The notes under the pieces are model-generated. The model did no database searches. It saw only the letters and a program-made list of their open reading frames with translations, and was not told the DNA's origin. A stretch of 64,000 nt of DNA from contig CM082592.2 in the NCBI GenBank assembly GCA_040954595.2, positions 6,200,001 to 6,264,000 on the forward strand. Direction: 5' to 3'. Within the stretch, counting starts at the first letter, position 1. Each line of letters opens with the position of its first letter. The position numbers and the translations under genes were made by a program. Shown piece by piece: positions 24,501 to 37,439 of the stretch. The DNA comes from Balanoglossus misakiensis. Taxonomy: Eukaryota; Hemichordata.

Positions 24501-27500
24501 TCGTGTAATCTGCTGAAGGAGCACTTTATGTATGGCACTGTCTGATTGGCTACTGACTGGCATGACGGCCCGTTACATGTAAATAAGCACTCCGTGGGGA
24601 AACTATGGTCAAGTTTACATTAAAAACATTAAAAGTTTGTTTCACTTCTTGTAGTTAGCCGCCTCATGCGCCTGGAGCTGGAGGATCGGAGCCCCTCCCT
24701 CCTCCGAGGGAGCAGGGTTTCTCTACCGTCGGGGGCGCCCTCGAAAGCCAAAAGAAGCTCCGAGGAGCGAGGCAGGGAGCGAGGTGGCAAGCGAGAACAA
24801 CTTGAAGATGTGAGGGAATCTGGCGGTCCTTGCGGCGGGTGGAGGGGAAGTGAAGGGGACACAGAGGAAATTGCCTGCATAACCTCTTCTGTTGGTCTTC
24901 AGAGAGTTGCCTTTCTGTCTGCGGCTGGGCTTAAATTAAGTCGACTTCCGCTAGCCTAAAGCTATGTAATGCCTTTGAATAAGTCAATTTGTTGGCGGAT
25001 GACGGACAGGCGAATTAATTGGGGATATGCTGAAAAATTCCGTCAAATTCTACGTTGTTATGCGAGTCACCCGAGTTACCAAGTCTCCTGACTCTCAGCC
25101 GGCGCGGCCAACGCACGCAGACACTCAAGGACGTATACACAATATATTAAATGCCGGACAAAACAAACTTACAAGCCACAAATAGAGATGGACAAGGGGA
25201 GCATGCAAATATGGGGGACCGACGTCTTTTGAAGCTAATTTCCGCTAGGTCGCACCATCAGCAAGTTTGCTGACCCCACCAGAATGATCAGTGCAATTAT
25301 TGGACGGGTCGCTACGTCTTTCACCTGCGCGACCACATGCAGTCTTTTTTGGAGCATATGTAATATATAGAGACTTGCAGCCCACACACGACACCCTGGG
25401 ACGACGACATGTAAAATAACTCACTCCGGGGTTCTCAAAAACCTACCTGGTATCATGTTGGTTATGCAACGCCTAGATTTTAATTATGATTTCTTCAAAT
25501 TGCTTAGCCCAGTTGTTTGCCCAGCTGACCAAAGTCCCTACCCCTGTTGACAAATTTAAAACCCGTATAAAAAAAAGTGAGCAAAACTCATGTTTGTCTT
25601 GACTTAAAAATAAGAATTAGACCAAACACGCACTTCCAAATTGAGCCCCCCCCCCCAGACCAAACATTCAATCAGCAAATAACGTAAGAGAAAGATATGC
25701 AGCTAATAATAAAACCTGTAAGTCTACATACTATAGTATATGATCGTACTTGTGTTTATACCTCTTTGGGCAGACAGAGACACGTACAGAGACAGTGACA
25801 GACAGGGTGAGACTGAGAGACCCATACATTAATGATTTAGTGATCTACAACGGAACGGTATATTTGGTCAGACCCACTAATCAACCTATCTGACTGCTCT
25901 GGCGGACTGATCTTCAGATAAGTGACGTTATCAAGTGGTCCACGATTAGTCAGCGGGGGCGAGTGAACGATTGGTATACTGTCCTATTCATTTGGATGTA
26001 CCGGTTCGCGCTTCTATCACAGTCCGGTCGTCGCCACCCACCCCGCGTCTAGCTGTCTCGTTGTTCCGACGCTAACTTGGTAGTCTTCTCGACAACGATC
26101 GACCGTACTGCGATCTCACGTTGACGATTTGACCGGTGTTCAACGCAGCGAAGGCCCGCAAATCACAGAGAGGTCGTTGCCTTCAACTCGACTCTGAGTG
26201 GCTGGTGTCGGTGTGGTGGTGGACTGTGCGCTTTATTGTCGAAAAGGGCTTCCCATGACAAACGTTCCAGTTCAAAGAACAACAACCATGTCTACAACCT
26301 GAGTTTATTTTTCTTGGCCGAAGGTAAGTCGCCAACAGCCGTTACGACACCTCAAGAGTCGTGCACACGGTAATAATACTTTACAGTCATATGATAATGA
26401 GAATTAACAACGTCGTGCGATCGCGGTGCTTCCAAGCACCGAGTTTGCCTACGCACACACACGGGTGGATTCCGAGGGCCTCCAGCCCCAGATACCCTAC
26501 AAGTGCATTAGACACCGACCGTCTCTCTGACACACATATCGTCTTTCTTTGCACGTCGACTGGCGGACACAGCGACGTGAGCGGCGTTCACCAGTGGAAA
26601 CACAGAGAGACCCCTGTTCATCGTCGGTCAAAGCACCCGGCCAATTCACGACGAAATCACCAAACTCCGAAATTACCCCGCGTTCTTGGCATGTCTCTCT
26701 TTCCCTTCACCACTAAGTTTTACTGACAGAACGCGTTTGTTTGACTCGACCTTTTGTGTTGGTATACAGCCCATTAAGAGAACCCCTTTCAAGGACTTTG
26801 AAGCCTGTGTCCGTATCTCTGATCCATGTCAAGAGAAACTGATCCAGTTTAATACATGTACGTCTGCGTTTTCTTTCCACTTGAACTACAAGTGTCGGCT
26901 GTTAAATATTCCGTCGTTTTCGACCGTGAGTATATGGATAATCCAACGCCCATAACACAACTTATGAGAATACTATTAGTATGTAACTTGCCATTAAATT
27001 AAAATACTTTGGCGTAGATCGGCACTCTTACGGCGCTGCTTTATATCTACGTAAATTAAGGCCTGTCCTTGTATAACCGGGGTTATATAAGGGGGTCTTC
27101 AAGTGGCCCGTGGAGTGTAGTCTTGGGTTTTAATCCCGTAGTTCCAAGTCCTAACACTGAGCACCGAGAACTTGTACACCACATCAGCCAACACCTCGGC
27201 CGGCCATGAAGACGTCACTATAAATGTGGCGTTTTTTTACTACCGGACGACACTACCACGACTAAGCTCTGGTGTATTTCGCGCGGTGGTTGTTTGTGAT
27301 ATCGCCAGAACGTCACAAGTCACCAGAGTCCCCTCCAGTATACAGATGTCAGGGACTCGCTGTCAACGGTGTCATGGCAACACTGCCCCAGCCTCTACAA
27401 AAGTCAGGCACCGCCGAGAGGTCGGTCCAGACTGGGAGTCTAGACTAGGGTGACTTTTGCCCCTGATATTCTCGGCTTTTCCCTTCTGTACAACAAAGTT

Positions 27501-28499
27501 AAAATACTTGACCCGGAAGCCATCATCAAAACTTCGAGAAGGGCCCCCCAAAAAACTATCAATCCCACAGTCAGCTCTTGTATAGGCACCAACAAATCAC
27601 GTGACTGGAAAATGAGGAAAAGATCTGAAATTTGCCATCGAATCAGATCCAGTTGTCATTATTATTATTTAAGTCAAGAGAACTACTGGGTCCATAGCAA
27701 AGTTTGTGATTTCAAGAATGAAATCCTCGCTTTTGTCATACAGCCTAGTATGAAATGTATTCTTGTTTTAAAAAGTTGTGAAGGGGAACGATCACACCCT
27801 GTCGTTTCTTCTAATGTCCCAAGTCATCTAAATAGATAATTGGGGTTGTTCACACCATGGACGTTCTCTTTTACTGTCTCTAATTTTCACACTTTTTAAA
27901 TTATCAATACATGTATAATGCATGCATGACTTAATTCCGACCACCCCCACCGAGAGTTGCTGTTGTCATGGACACAAGGAGTGACAAGGGGGAAATCACA
28001 GTGCAAACTGATTACACAATACACAGCCCAGCGGCTAGTGCTGATGCTGTTACATAAATCTAACAGCAACCAACGCACGGCAAACAGTTAGAAAAAGTCT
28101 TTAATCTGATCAGGCCCTGATAGCAGATTGAAATGTTCACAATGGCAAAGATTCTGGAAACATAGCGGCAAAGGATTTAGAACTGTCCAGAGCGGAGACC
28201 CGGATATATCTCTCCATGCGTGTACCGGTTGGCGATTGCATTATAGACAAACCAAGGATTTCTGCTCTTACTGAAGGTTGATTTTTTCCCACGCCTCGTC
28301 ACTACAGCCATGCCATAGTAGTTGCTTTTGATTACGTCATTGTTTTCATCCCCTGGGGTGTTTCAAGAGAACAGTGTCGACCCCCGAGTTATGATCACAC
28401 ACAGTAAGCTCAGAGATAGATCAGATAGCACCAGATTCGTACACAAAAGTCATGAGCACCAAATAGTATTTTCCAGTATTTGGTGCCCTTGCTTCAGAA

Positions 28500-28593
<94 letters not shown>

Positions 28594-31500
28594 CGCTTGC
28601 TCAGTCGATTGTTTTTTTTATTCTTCTCGAATTCAAAATGGAGTTTCACTAGATTTCTCTCGTTGCCGCCGGGAAGTCTCAAATTAAATTGCTTATGAGG
28701 TTACCCAACCCTCACCTCGAGGACCGACGTTGCCGGACCCGCGCAAGTATACTCGAGGTTTCTTCAGGTATCATGGTATGCCGGAAAGCCGATACTTTTG
28801 CTTGGTGCCGGCGTTTCCAGGCAACCGCGCGTACCGAGACAAGACTCAAAAGACTTCGTAATTACACGTGTAGCTGCAGCCGACGATAGAACAGTGATTT
28901 ACTTTGTTGGCAAATCGCTGGGACGGTACAAACGCGGCGATGACACTAATAATTGGTGCGGGGGCCGCTTTGTCTGCAGAAAGTCCGAGTCGGTTGGCTG
29001 TGCCGGGTAATGTGAGGGGAAGGCATGCATTGTGCTCCGTCCAATTTCCAGTCCACCGCCAACATCCAGCCAGGAATGCCGCGTGCCTCAAAAGAGGCCT
29101 CCAAGAATTTCTCGGCATGACTTGGCTGCTCTGAGGCAAAGCAGCCCAGGCCTTTGTAACGGTGACGTTAATTGGACAAAGGCGGTCAACTACATGTATT
29201 TTTTGCAACTGTAGTCAAGATTATTATCGCGGGAATATGAGATGGTCCCAAGTGATAATTCAGGTAACACCGTTCATTATGTGCATGTAAACAGCTGTGG
29301 TTATTTTGTTGTTACGCGGGAAACAGATATTGTGTCGCGGGAGTTCGCCTTGTTACCGAAAACTTACTGCGTCTGAAGTTTGTTCACTTTTCACCCCTCA
29401 GTCATGTACATAAGTTATACTACACTTAGCTATACGTATACACGCGGTAGTTGTCTGGTGTTATACAAGTGATCCCGTGCCAAGAGTGTTTTTAAATCAT
29501 CGCCTTCTCGCGCCCGTGTACGCTCAAGAAAATCAGCTGAAAGCTTTTAGCACGAGTGGTAGCCAAGTATCATTCACATATATATTCGTAACCTTTGACC
29601 CAGTGACATGCCATAGTTAACACTGCGTGACATTCTAAATATTTAACGTTGTGCACATCGACACGCCAGATTTGACGGTAATTTCCGTCTGGGTCGTACG
29701 CTGCCGTTATAAATGATACTAAATCAAACCGTAAAACTTTTTTTATGATTCTTAGATAAGCATGCGATGTATTTACAGTCAATTAATAGTTGCGCAATGA
29801 AACAGTTTTGTTGGGCAGTTAGCTTGTATATTTACCAACTGCGTGTGCCCGCCGCATCGAACTCGACTGCGCCGCGTATAAAGGAAATATGAACCGCGCT
29901 GAGCTGAACCGAGCAACGGCTTCTGTTCAGCTTCGTAATATACACGGACGATGTCTGAGTGAATAACATCTCGTACCCCTTTGTCGCTGTACACGTACCG
30001 GCGGAATTGAAATGCGTCGAAAACAAACGTCGCCAGACACACTGAATGGCACTGTAGGTATTTTCGAGTTCATTCACCATTGATGTGAAGGAACCCGCGT
30101 TAAAAAGCAACGCTGGCCCCTGAAGTAAACATGTGAGGTGGTCTCGGGCCCCTTCCTCGGTTTGCAAGTCACAACGAGTGTCAAAAGTATTCTATTAATG
30201 GCTTTCTCGAACGCATGGGAACTTTGTACAGGCATTTTCGCCCCCAACTCATTTTCCTACGACGTCACAGCAGCTTCCGAAAAAGATGGTATAGTCTGTC
30301 GATAATCGCGGTTTTCCCCGAAATCCATCCAGAAATCAAAGTGTCTGCTAGACACGATTTGAAGGACAGACACACGCGGACAAATTCCAGGGAAATTTTT
30401 AAGAGAGGACCAGGAACCAAAATCCACCGAACGGCTAGGCTACGAACAGGCACAGGACAACTGAGACTGTATGATGCGCCATGCGTTCTCCGCATGCAGC
30501 TTCGCACATATATAGAGCAAAGACACCCTTGCACTTTAAAACAGGGTCAAAAGTTCGAGGTCTTTGTCAATTGAACCATGGGTTAACTATAAGACAGATA
30601 GTACACCCACGTCAATCACTCAATGTGTGCCGTGGTGAACTCTCAATGTCACGTGTATAGTGGATTGCAATCAACCGTCTTGAGAATTCGAAATAGCCGT
30701 TAAGCATATTAGTTCACCAGTAACGGGGAAAAAAAGACATTTTAATTTTGTTATTTATTGCCTGAGTACTATCGAATTACTATGGCCATCTGCTATTGGT
30801 ATTTAATACAACGTAGTTTTCAAACGCATTGGTACGACGGAGCTTCCTACATATGTGTGATTTACGCAATGTCCGATAGGATATCCCAAACATTGTCCGT
30901 AACAATTGGATACTCAATACCATACGCGTAATGAAATATCGGGAACATATGCGCGATATAGTTGACGTGAATGTGTTACCATGGGGACCAGACGCTGTCG
31001 GCATTTCGAGTATGTCATCACATAAAGGGATTATTTGTTAGTTTAAATAATTCACTCCACAGGACAAGAAGATTCTCGCCACTTTGCCGTTTCTCATATT
31101 CTCTAGCCCCGGGCATTTCTTTTTCAATGACCACACGTTGCGCAAAAGACGTCAGGAATATTTGTTTTTCCAAAAGGCTAACTTTGTTTATAAGCATCTT
31201 CATAATCAAGAGAGGGTCGCGCAGATAAATGACGCGTCCGTTGCCAATTAGTTGGAAGCACGTGCGGTCGGGACAACGAAAGAGAGGTCATCATGTATAG
31301 TTTTGTGTTTTGATTGGTTGGTTGGTTGGTTGGTTGCTACGACGGGCGGCTCGATAGTCTGACACAAGTTGGACAGGACGAACGCAAGCAATCGAAGCAC
31401 CAGTTTTTGAACAGGATCAGGAAACTCTCTATGATGGGGACAAAGTCGGGCGGATACGGGGCGAGTACAAAGTGAACGGTCGACGGAAAACTTGGATGGT

Positions 31501-32129
31501 CATGCTGTGAAAAGAAGCAGTAACCCACGAAATGAAATCTGAAGGGAGAGAGCACAATCGGCTAGATCAGGTGTACATGTAGTACCGCAAGAATGCAATA
31601 TGCATAGACGGCCAACTAGCTCTGTTAACCGCGGCGTCATCCTGAAGGAAGTTATCATTGTTCAAGACAAATACACTCGAGACATTCCTTCGGCAGAATA
31701 CTGCGTAGGGGTGTTTAGGAATTGTGCCCCGGAGCACGTTACTGACGTCGAATATCGTCACAGGCCCGAGCTCACTCTTGGCAATCACTATTTTCTGCGC
31801 AGGCGCAACACGATGCTCTACTTAGTCCTCTTCCCCATTGAATGTAACGCATCGGTTTGAACGTTTAAGCCCCCAGTAACTCCAACTTTGGGCTATTTTC
31901 TCAAGTGTTTTGTTTTTGGTATCAACTGTTGCTTCTTGTTCTACTCAGTAAAACATAAAAATGCACAGTATTTCGTTTTTCAACGCTTAAAATAGAAAAA
32001 AGTCGGAGATACTGGCAGGGCTTATAAAATGACGCAGCGCGTATTTCCAGTAGCTTTCCCCCACACACGGTTCTTTGTTTCTGTCAGTTTGATACAACAC
32101 CGATATTCGGACCCAATTATAGGCTAATC
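24497..32129. other. Gene-poor region
   Basis: No protein-coding gene is supported over 7.6 kb. GC-richer stretches (24650-24950, 26000-26340) may be promoters or non-coding first exons, and a good donor (GAAG/GTAAGT) lies at 26322. Open frames at 26361, 29779 and 30215 lack recognisable domains. A 93-bp GAT microsatellite is at 28501, and a TTGG tetranucleotide repeat near 31314. Confidence 0.45.
28501..28593. repeat. (ATG/GAT)n trinucleotide microsatellite, 31 units
   Basis: Ninety-three uninterrupted bases of ATG repeats. The open frames through it (poly-Met, poly-Ile) are simple-sequence artefacts. Confidence 0.97.
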
Positions 32130-32250
32130 ATGTCCAACTTCCGTTTGATTTCCAGATTGAATGAAGAATCGCCGAAAAGTGAAACGAGTACGTTCCCACC
32201 GCGTGGACTGTGCGGCAGATTCCACTGGCACCCAGACCTACGAGGTTGCG

Positions 32251-32526
32251 CCAGAAATTGTCGTCTGCTGAGGACTTCTGAACACGCTGCCTTGGCACAG
32301 TATAGTCTTGGACTGTATGCCAGAAATTGTCGTCTGCTGAGGACTTCTGAACACGCTGCCTTGGCACAGTATAGTCTTAGACTGTATGGCAGAAATTGTC
32401 GTCTGCTGAGGATTCCTGAACACGCGGTCTTGACACAGTATAGTCTTGGACTGTATACCAGAAATTGTCGTCTGCTGAGGACTTCTGAACACGCGGTCTT
32501 GACACAGTATAGTCTTGGACTGTATG
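32251..32526 (+). repeat. Four tandem 69-bp repeats in the 5' part of copy D
   Basis: Units start at 32251, 32320, 32389 and 32458, each beginning (c/g)cagaaattgtcgtctgctg. The unit is 69 bp (23 codons), so the plus-strand frame stays open through all four and joins the signal anchor of copy D. Neighbouring units differ by a few substitutions (GCTGCCTTGG versus GCGGTCTTGA). Confidence 0.95.
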
Positions 32527-32567
32527 CCTATTTCTGTGACCCGCTCGCGACAAGACAGGATAAGGGG

Positions 32568-35500
32568 ATGGTGGCCTTATCCGTTCTGCAATCGTCACGT
32601 CGCCGACCCGTGTTTGCTGGCGTCCTCGTGCTGGTAGCCACCTGTCTGTTCCTGTACGTGTATTGCATCTATTCCGACGGCACATATTTCACCAGTCATC
32701 GAATGACGACAAAATTTGATACTGGTAAGCAGTTGCTAATCTTTTTTGTTATTATTAGTCTTCCAACAACCCAGATATGTACTGTCCCAATTAGATGGGA
32801 TCGAGTGTGGTGTATCGTATACAATGTATACATGTATTTACTTACGTCACCGTTTTCCTGAAAACAGACAATCTTCCGCATAAAGTTAATTCTTCTATTT
32901 ATTGCCTTGGCGCGCAGACCTACTTTTAAGGTGCATTTCTATTACATTTTTTGAGAATAGTTCTATCGCCACTGAATCGTGAAAGTCAGTTCCGTCACGT
33001 ATCATTACTGAAGCCACTGGAAACTCAATCCGACCTCTGTTAACTTACAGGAAATAGATCAAACGATTAAAACGGTATTGAGGGATGGTTTTCTTGGCTG
33101 GAAGACCTTTGTGACGATAAGCTCCTAATGATATTGTGAAAAAATGACTTCGGATGCGTATCGCGAGTATGTTGCTGACCGGAGGCGCTGAATTAGAGAG
33201 CAAGTAATTACAGTTCTGGCCGTAGTCCATAGGTGGGCAGATAGTTCGATCGCGCGATCGTCGCCATCTTCCTATATCCTTCGAAAAAAGTTGTAGGACT
33301 AAACCGGGTTTCGTTCAGAGAACCAGCAGAAGTCAAGGTCGCACTCACTTGGGTGATCTTGGCAAACGGTAATGGCGGACGGTTTTCACTGGGAGCCGGA
33401 AAAAAAAACTGTTATTGGTTAGGATGGGTTTGTTCTCGTTCTCATGATGGCAAAATTAACGAAGGAAATTGTGAACATGCTGAAAATGGCATTTATATCG
33501 TGATCGCTACTTCTGACGTCGAAACGCGACGTTTTGGAAATCCGGGATGGGGCTTTTTTACGGCATCCACCTGCATCTCACGACAGTCTCAGCAAACATG
33601 TGCGAAAGACGTTCGGCGCTCAACGACGCGCTTTGTGCAGCCAAAGTTACAAATGAGCGCTTCACACATCAATCACTGCGAGAAAGCGCCACAGTGCGCT
33701 GTTCTCTGTCATCTTGCAGACATCTCCGTTTTTATGGGACAGTTCACATGAAGTGTTCCCGTGTACTCCGAAGACACGATGGCCCTGTCTGGAGGTTCGA
33801 TCAAGACGGGGCGTGAACCCTCAACCATGAACTTTTCGAGTTTTGGCATTGTGGTGTGTATAAACACACTGCAGTGACATTGTCCTTCCTACAGACATTT
33901 CGCGTGATTTAAATTTAAAGCAAATTTGGCTGATTTTTATATATTTTATGGCATATTAAGGCAAGTCTAGTCAGTGTAAAACAAAGACATCACAGCACCC
34001 TTTTTCGACAGTGTGTGAAAAAAAAAACAGATTAGCTTCGATCCGATCGCTTCCAAATGTTCGACAAAATGACTTTGATTCCCATGCTACCTGCACCAGT
34101 TTCGGCATCAGATTCGGATTGTCTTTCGATCGAGTCGGTCGTCACGGGGGGGGGGGGGGCAATAAAAGCCTGGAATTTCTTCCAGATTTACACCAACCAT
34201 CACAGATCACTAGAGAAGAAAATAGTTTCCCGCGCTCAAGGCATTGTCTGCACCTGGAGCCTTGATTGGGCGGAAAATGTCCCGGATATAAGCGACGCGC
34301 GAGATGCCACAAGTATTGGTCTTGTAGTAAAGTCTCCCCGGTCCCGTGTCTGCATCAGTTGCCCTCTTTTCTTGCCTCAAATTGTTACCATGGCACCAAA
34401 AGCAAGCACTGTCAATCGCACTAAAACAATACATCTGAGGTAAACTTGGTAATTTTAATTTCAGAAAGGACCATTTGTTCAACGTCACGTGTTTGCTTAA
34501 TTTCATATGTTGTCTCACCACTGTTATTTCTTATCAACAGGTGATTTTCATGGTTTTGCAAGTTCCCCAAGCGACGTAGTAAGTATTTTGAATATTAACG
34601 TCATTTAAAAAACGATGAATGACACGACTTGTGTTTGCTCATTGATCATCGATAGTTCCTTACTTACAAAGCGCCCCCATACGACTTAAATGTAGTTTCC
34701 CAGGTGTTCTGAAGATTGTTACTACATTGTCTCCTTGACGTGTCCTCGGACACGTTTTATACACAGAAACACATAAAACTGAAGTTCTGACCCAGTGCAG
34801 TTGGGGTTTTCTCACATTGCCGCTCTTTTTTTCGTACTTGACAGCGGGACTTGATTTTCTACAACAAAGTTGGTAAATGCGGCAGCAGGACGCTGGTGTA
34901 CTTGCTACGGAAGCTGGCTCGACGGAACAAGTTTGCGGCGGCGGGTCAGAGCAAAACGCCGAGCGTGCACAGACAAATGTCTATACGTGAACAGGTTAGT
35001 TGCCATGGAATTAGCTACAATCATTGCAGCTACCATGGAAACCACTTTAACGGCGGCACCGTTCTGTTTTCACTTTTCGTACTACTAGTAATATACTGTT
35101 TATGCTATGCAGAACTATTATTGGGGGTATTCATAGCTGTAACTGCAGACTGTTCAGTCTGATGATTTCGTCAAACGCGAACGAAGTGTTTGAACCTTTT
35201 TCTTATTCTCTTGCCATCTCTGTCTGTCGTCCACAGGAGCAATTGGTAAAACGAATTTCAAGCTTACCAAGGCCGTCTACATTTTACAGACACACTTATT
35301 TTATCGATTTCCAAAGGTAAGCCAGAAAAATCGAGTTTGATATCGTTTACACAATCATTTTGTTTGCACCTTTACCGTTTGGCCCGTTTAACTCCGATGA
35401 AAACGTATACTTTCGATGGCAGAAAAATCTTATTCGAACTACAGTCCCCGCAAATGAAATCTTAGCTTCGCGCGCACAGTACAGTAGCTGCTGCCCGCCA

Positions 35501-37174
35501 TACACACATTCTACTAGTCTCGGTTACCCAGACACCTCTGCTTCTTCCGTTGGTGCTCCAGAAAGAAGCAGGGGAGTCTGGGTAACCGAGATTAGCATTC
35601 TACAAACACAGTACCGTTCTATGCAGAAAAATGACTAATTTTCCTTCTTTTCCTAATTCTTTTCTCAGGTTTGGTTACAAGAATCCCATTTACATAAATA
35701 TAGTTCGGACACCTTTAAACAGATTTGTGTCGGAATATTATTTCAAGAGATTTGGCGATGATAAAAACAGCAGCAAGAACTTCATTGGAGAAAACAAATA
35801 CGAAGTGAGTGTGACAAGTCGTTTTCTTGGAAATTTCACATCCGTCTGGGTGGAACAAATCTCTGCCTTTCAGACGTTCGGGTCTTTAATTTTTAAAATT
35901 CAATTACACGTTATTAGCGAGTGACTGTTTCAAGTGATTGCCTGGGAAAAGCCAGTCTGGAAAATTAAACAATGAGCTAATTACACTTGGAGTGATTCGC
36001 TTGGGTAAAAATAGAACAGCTGAGATGAGTGTGCTGCATGTGTCCGGGCTCCACTTACGCCTATAAAGGGTTCATAGGCACACCGGAGCGCCCGCACACG
36101 ACTGAATCTTTCAGTCGAACGCCATTTTCACTCATATTGATTAATGCATTCTGTCGTTTTCCCCAGACATTTGACGAATGCGTTCTCAATAATAGAACCG
36201 AATGCACGAATAATACCCTTCATATTATACCGTATTTCTGTGGGCAAGAACGCGGCTGCAGGTAGGCACTCTTCATTTCGTTTGACCTTCAGGCTTCTAT
36301 TTGGCATACGTCACGCAGATTGGGCAATTTCAGCAATTGATGACGAAAAACGAACAAGTATTTTATTGACGTCACTCTAATTGATAAACTTAAGCGTCCG
36401 TTTATTTTTGGTTTACAGAAACAATTCCAGATGGGCCCTAGATCGAGCAAAGGAAAACGTCATGAAACATTTCCAGTTTGTTGGCATCAGTGAAGAATTC
36501 ACAGAAACACTGAAACTACTTGAAGTGATGTTTCCGAGGTTCTTTGAGGGCGCTGTTGAAATATATAAAACTCCAGGTGAGGTGTTTGGCCTGGGTGCAT
36601 GCGCGCATGCGTCTGTTTGTCTGTTTGTCACAATTTCCTATTCCTTACATTTTCAGTTATTGTTGTGTTCTTTGATAAATGCCTAACTGCTCTAGAACCA
36701 CAGGTGATGTTCGAAACCTATGCCAAAATGCACGGCAGCAATGGGAATAACATCCTAATGCATACTCTACTATTCTTGGTGCGGACCAAATATTAAATGA
36801 TCGAAGTATTCACGTAATTATATCCATCATACGCAGGGTGCGAGTCGAATCGAGACAACCAGACATGGAACATATTTCGACGAACTGAACAAAATAGGCA
36901 AGTTGTCAAAAGAAAGTAAATAAGATAAATTGTATGTGAAAGGCTGTGGACACGTGACAAGATTACGTCATTGAAGTTTGTCTTTCTTTTCTCTTCAGGT
37001 GCAATACGCAGCACAAAGACTCATGGGAAAGTTCCGCCCTCGCCAAAGGTAGTGCAAATAATGAACAAAAGACTGGCTCTGGAAAACGAATTCTATGAAT
37101 TCATCAAAGAGAGGTTTTATTCACTGAAAGCCAAGTACGGCAAACTACAGAATCGTCGTCGCGAACAATCGTAA
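32568..37174 (+). CDS. Uronyl 2-O-sulfotransferase-like, copy D (8 exons)
   Basis: Exons: 32568-32724, 34541-34578, 34845-34994, 35237-35316, 35669-35804, 36167-36261, 36419-36576, 36999-37174. They total 990 nt, 329 aa. The frame is also open upstream to an ATG at 32130, which would give 475 aa with a long cytosolic leader made of four 23-residue repeats. The ATG at 32568 gives an N-terminus like copy A and is preferred. The signal anchor is [20 protein letters not shown]. The PAPS loop VGKCGSRT is at ~74-81, the catalytic-type His at ~134 (FYRHTYF), and [10 protein letters not shown] follows. Both Cys pairs are present. All donors are GT, including the two positions that are GC in copies A and B. 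Introns are larger than in A-C (1.8 kb for the first). A TATA-like TATAAAA lies at 32023. Predicted Golgi PAPS-dependent sulfotransferase. Confidence 0.87.
35514..35595. repeat. Fold-back hairpin element (33-bp arms) in intron 4 of copy D
   Basis: Arms 35514-35546 and 35563-35595 pair at 30 of 33 positions (core TCTCGGTTACCCAGAC / GTCTGGGTAACCGAGA) around a 16-nt loop. Non-coding. Confidence 0.9.
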
Positions 37175-37433
37175 ACTTTCTGCCGGGTGTCAGCTATGAC
37201 CTTTGACCCACGGGAGTAGCACGCGATGCGCGAGCAGATGATCATTCAGTGCGTGAATGTACATATGCAAGTACATGTACTGTATTAGTACGGCAAACGA
37301 TTATGGGCCGGGGATAGCAGGTGTCAAATTGTATGGGACTAATTAAATAATGATCACCGTGAACGATTCCAGGTATCTCAGGTGAAATCTTGTTATACGA
37401 GGCAAATATTCGTCTTCGATTTGAAGACATTGA

Positions 37434-37439
37434 AATAAA
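37434..37439 (+). terminator. Poly(A) signal AATAAA for copy D
   Basis: AATAAA about 260 nt after the copy D stop codon. Confidence 0.45.

Noticed and set aside
24629-24959. Overlapping Arg/Ser-rich frames in a GC-rich patch
   Set aside because: No domain or splice consistency. More likely a promoter-type GC-rich region upstream of the NIP45-like gene.
28480-28698. Poly-Met/poly-Ile frames
   Set aside because: Simple translation of a GAT microsatellite.
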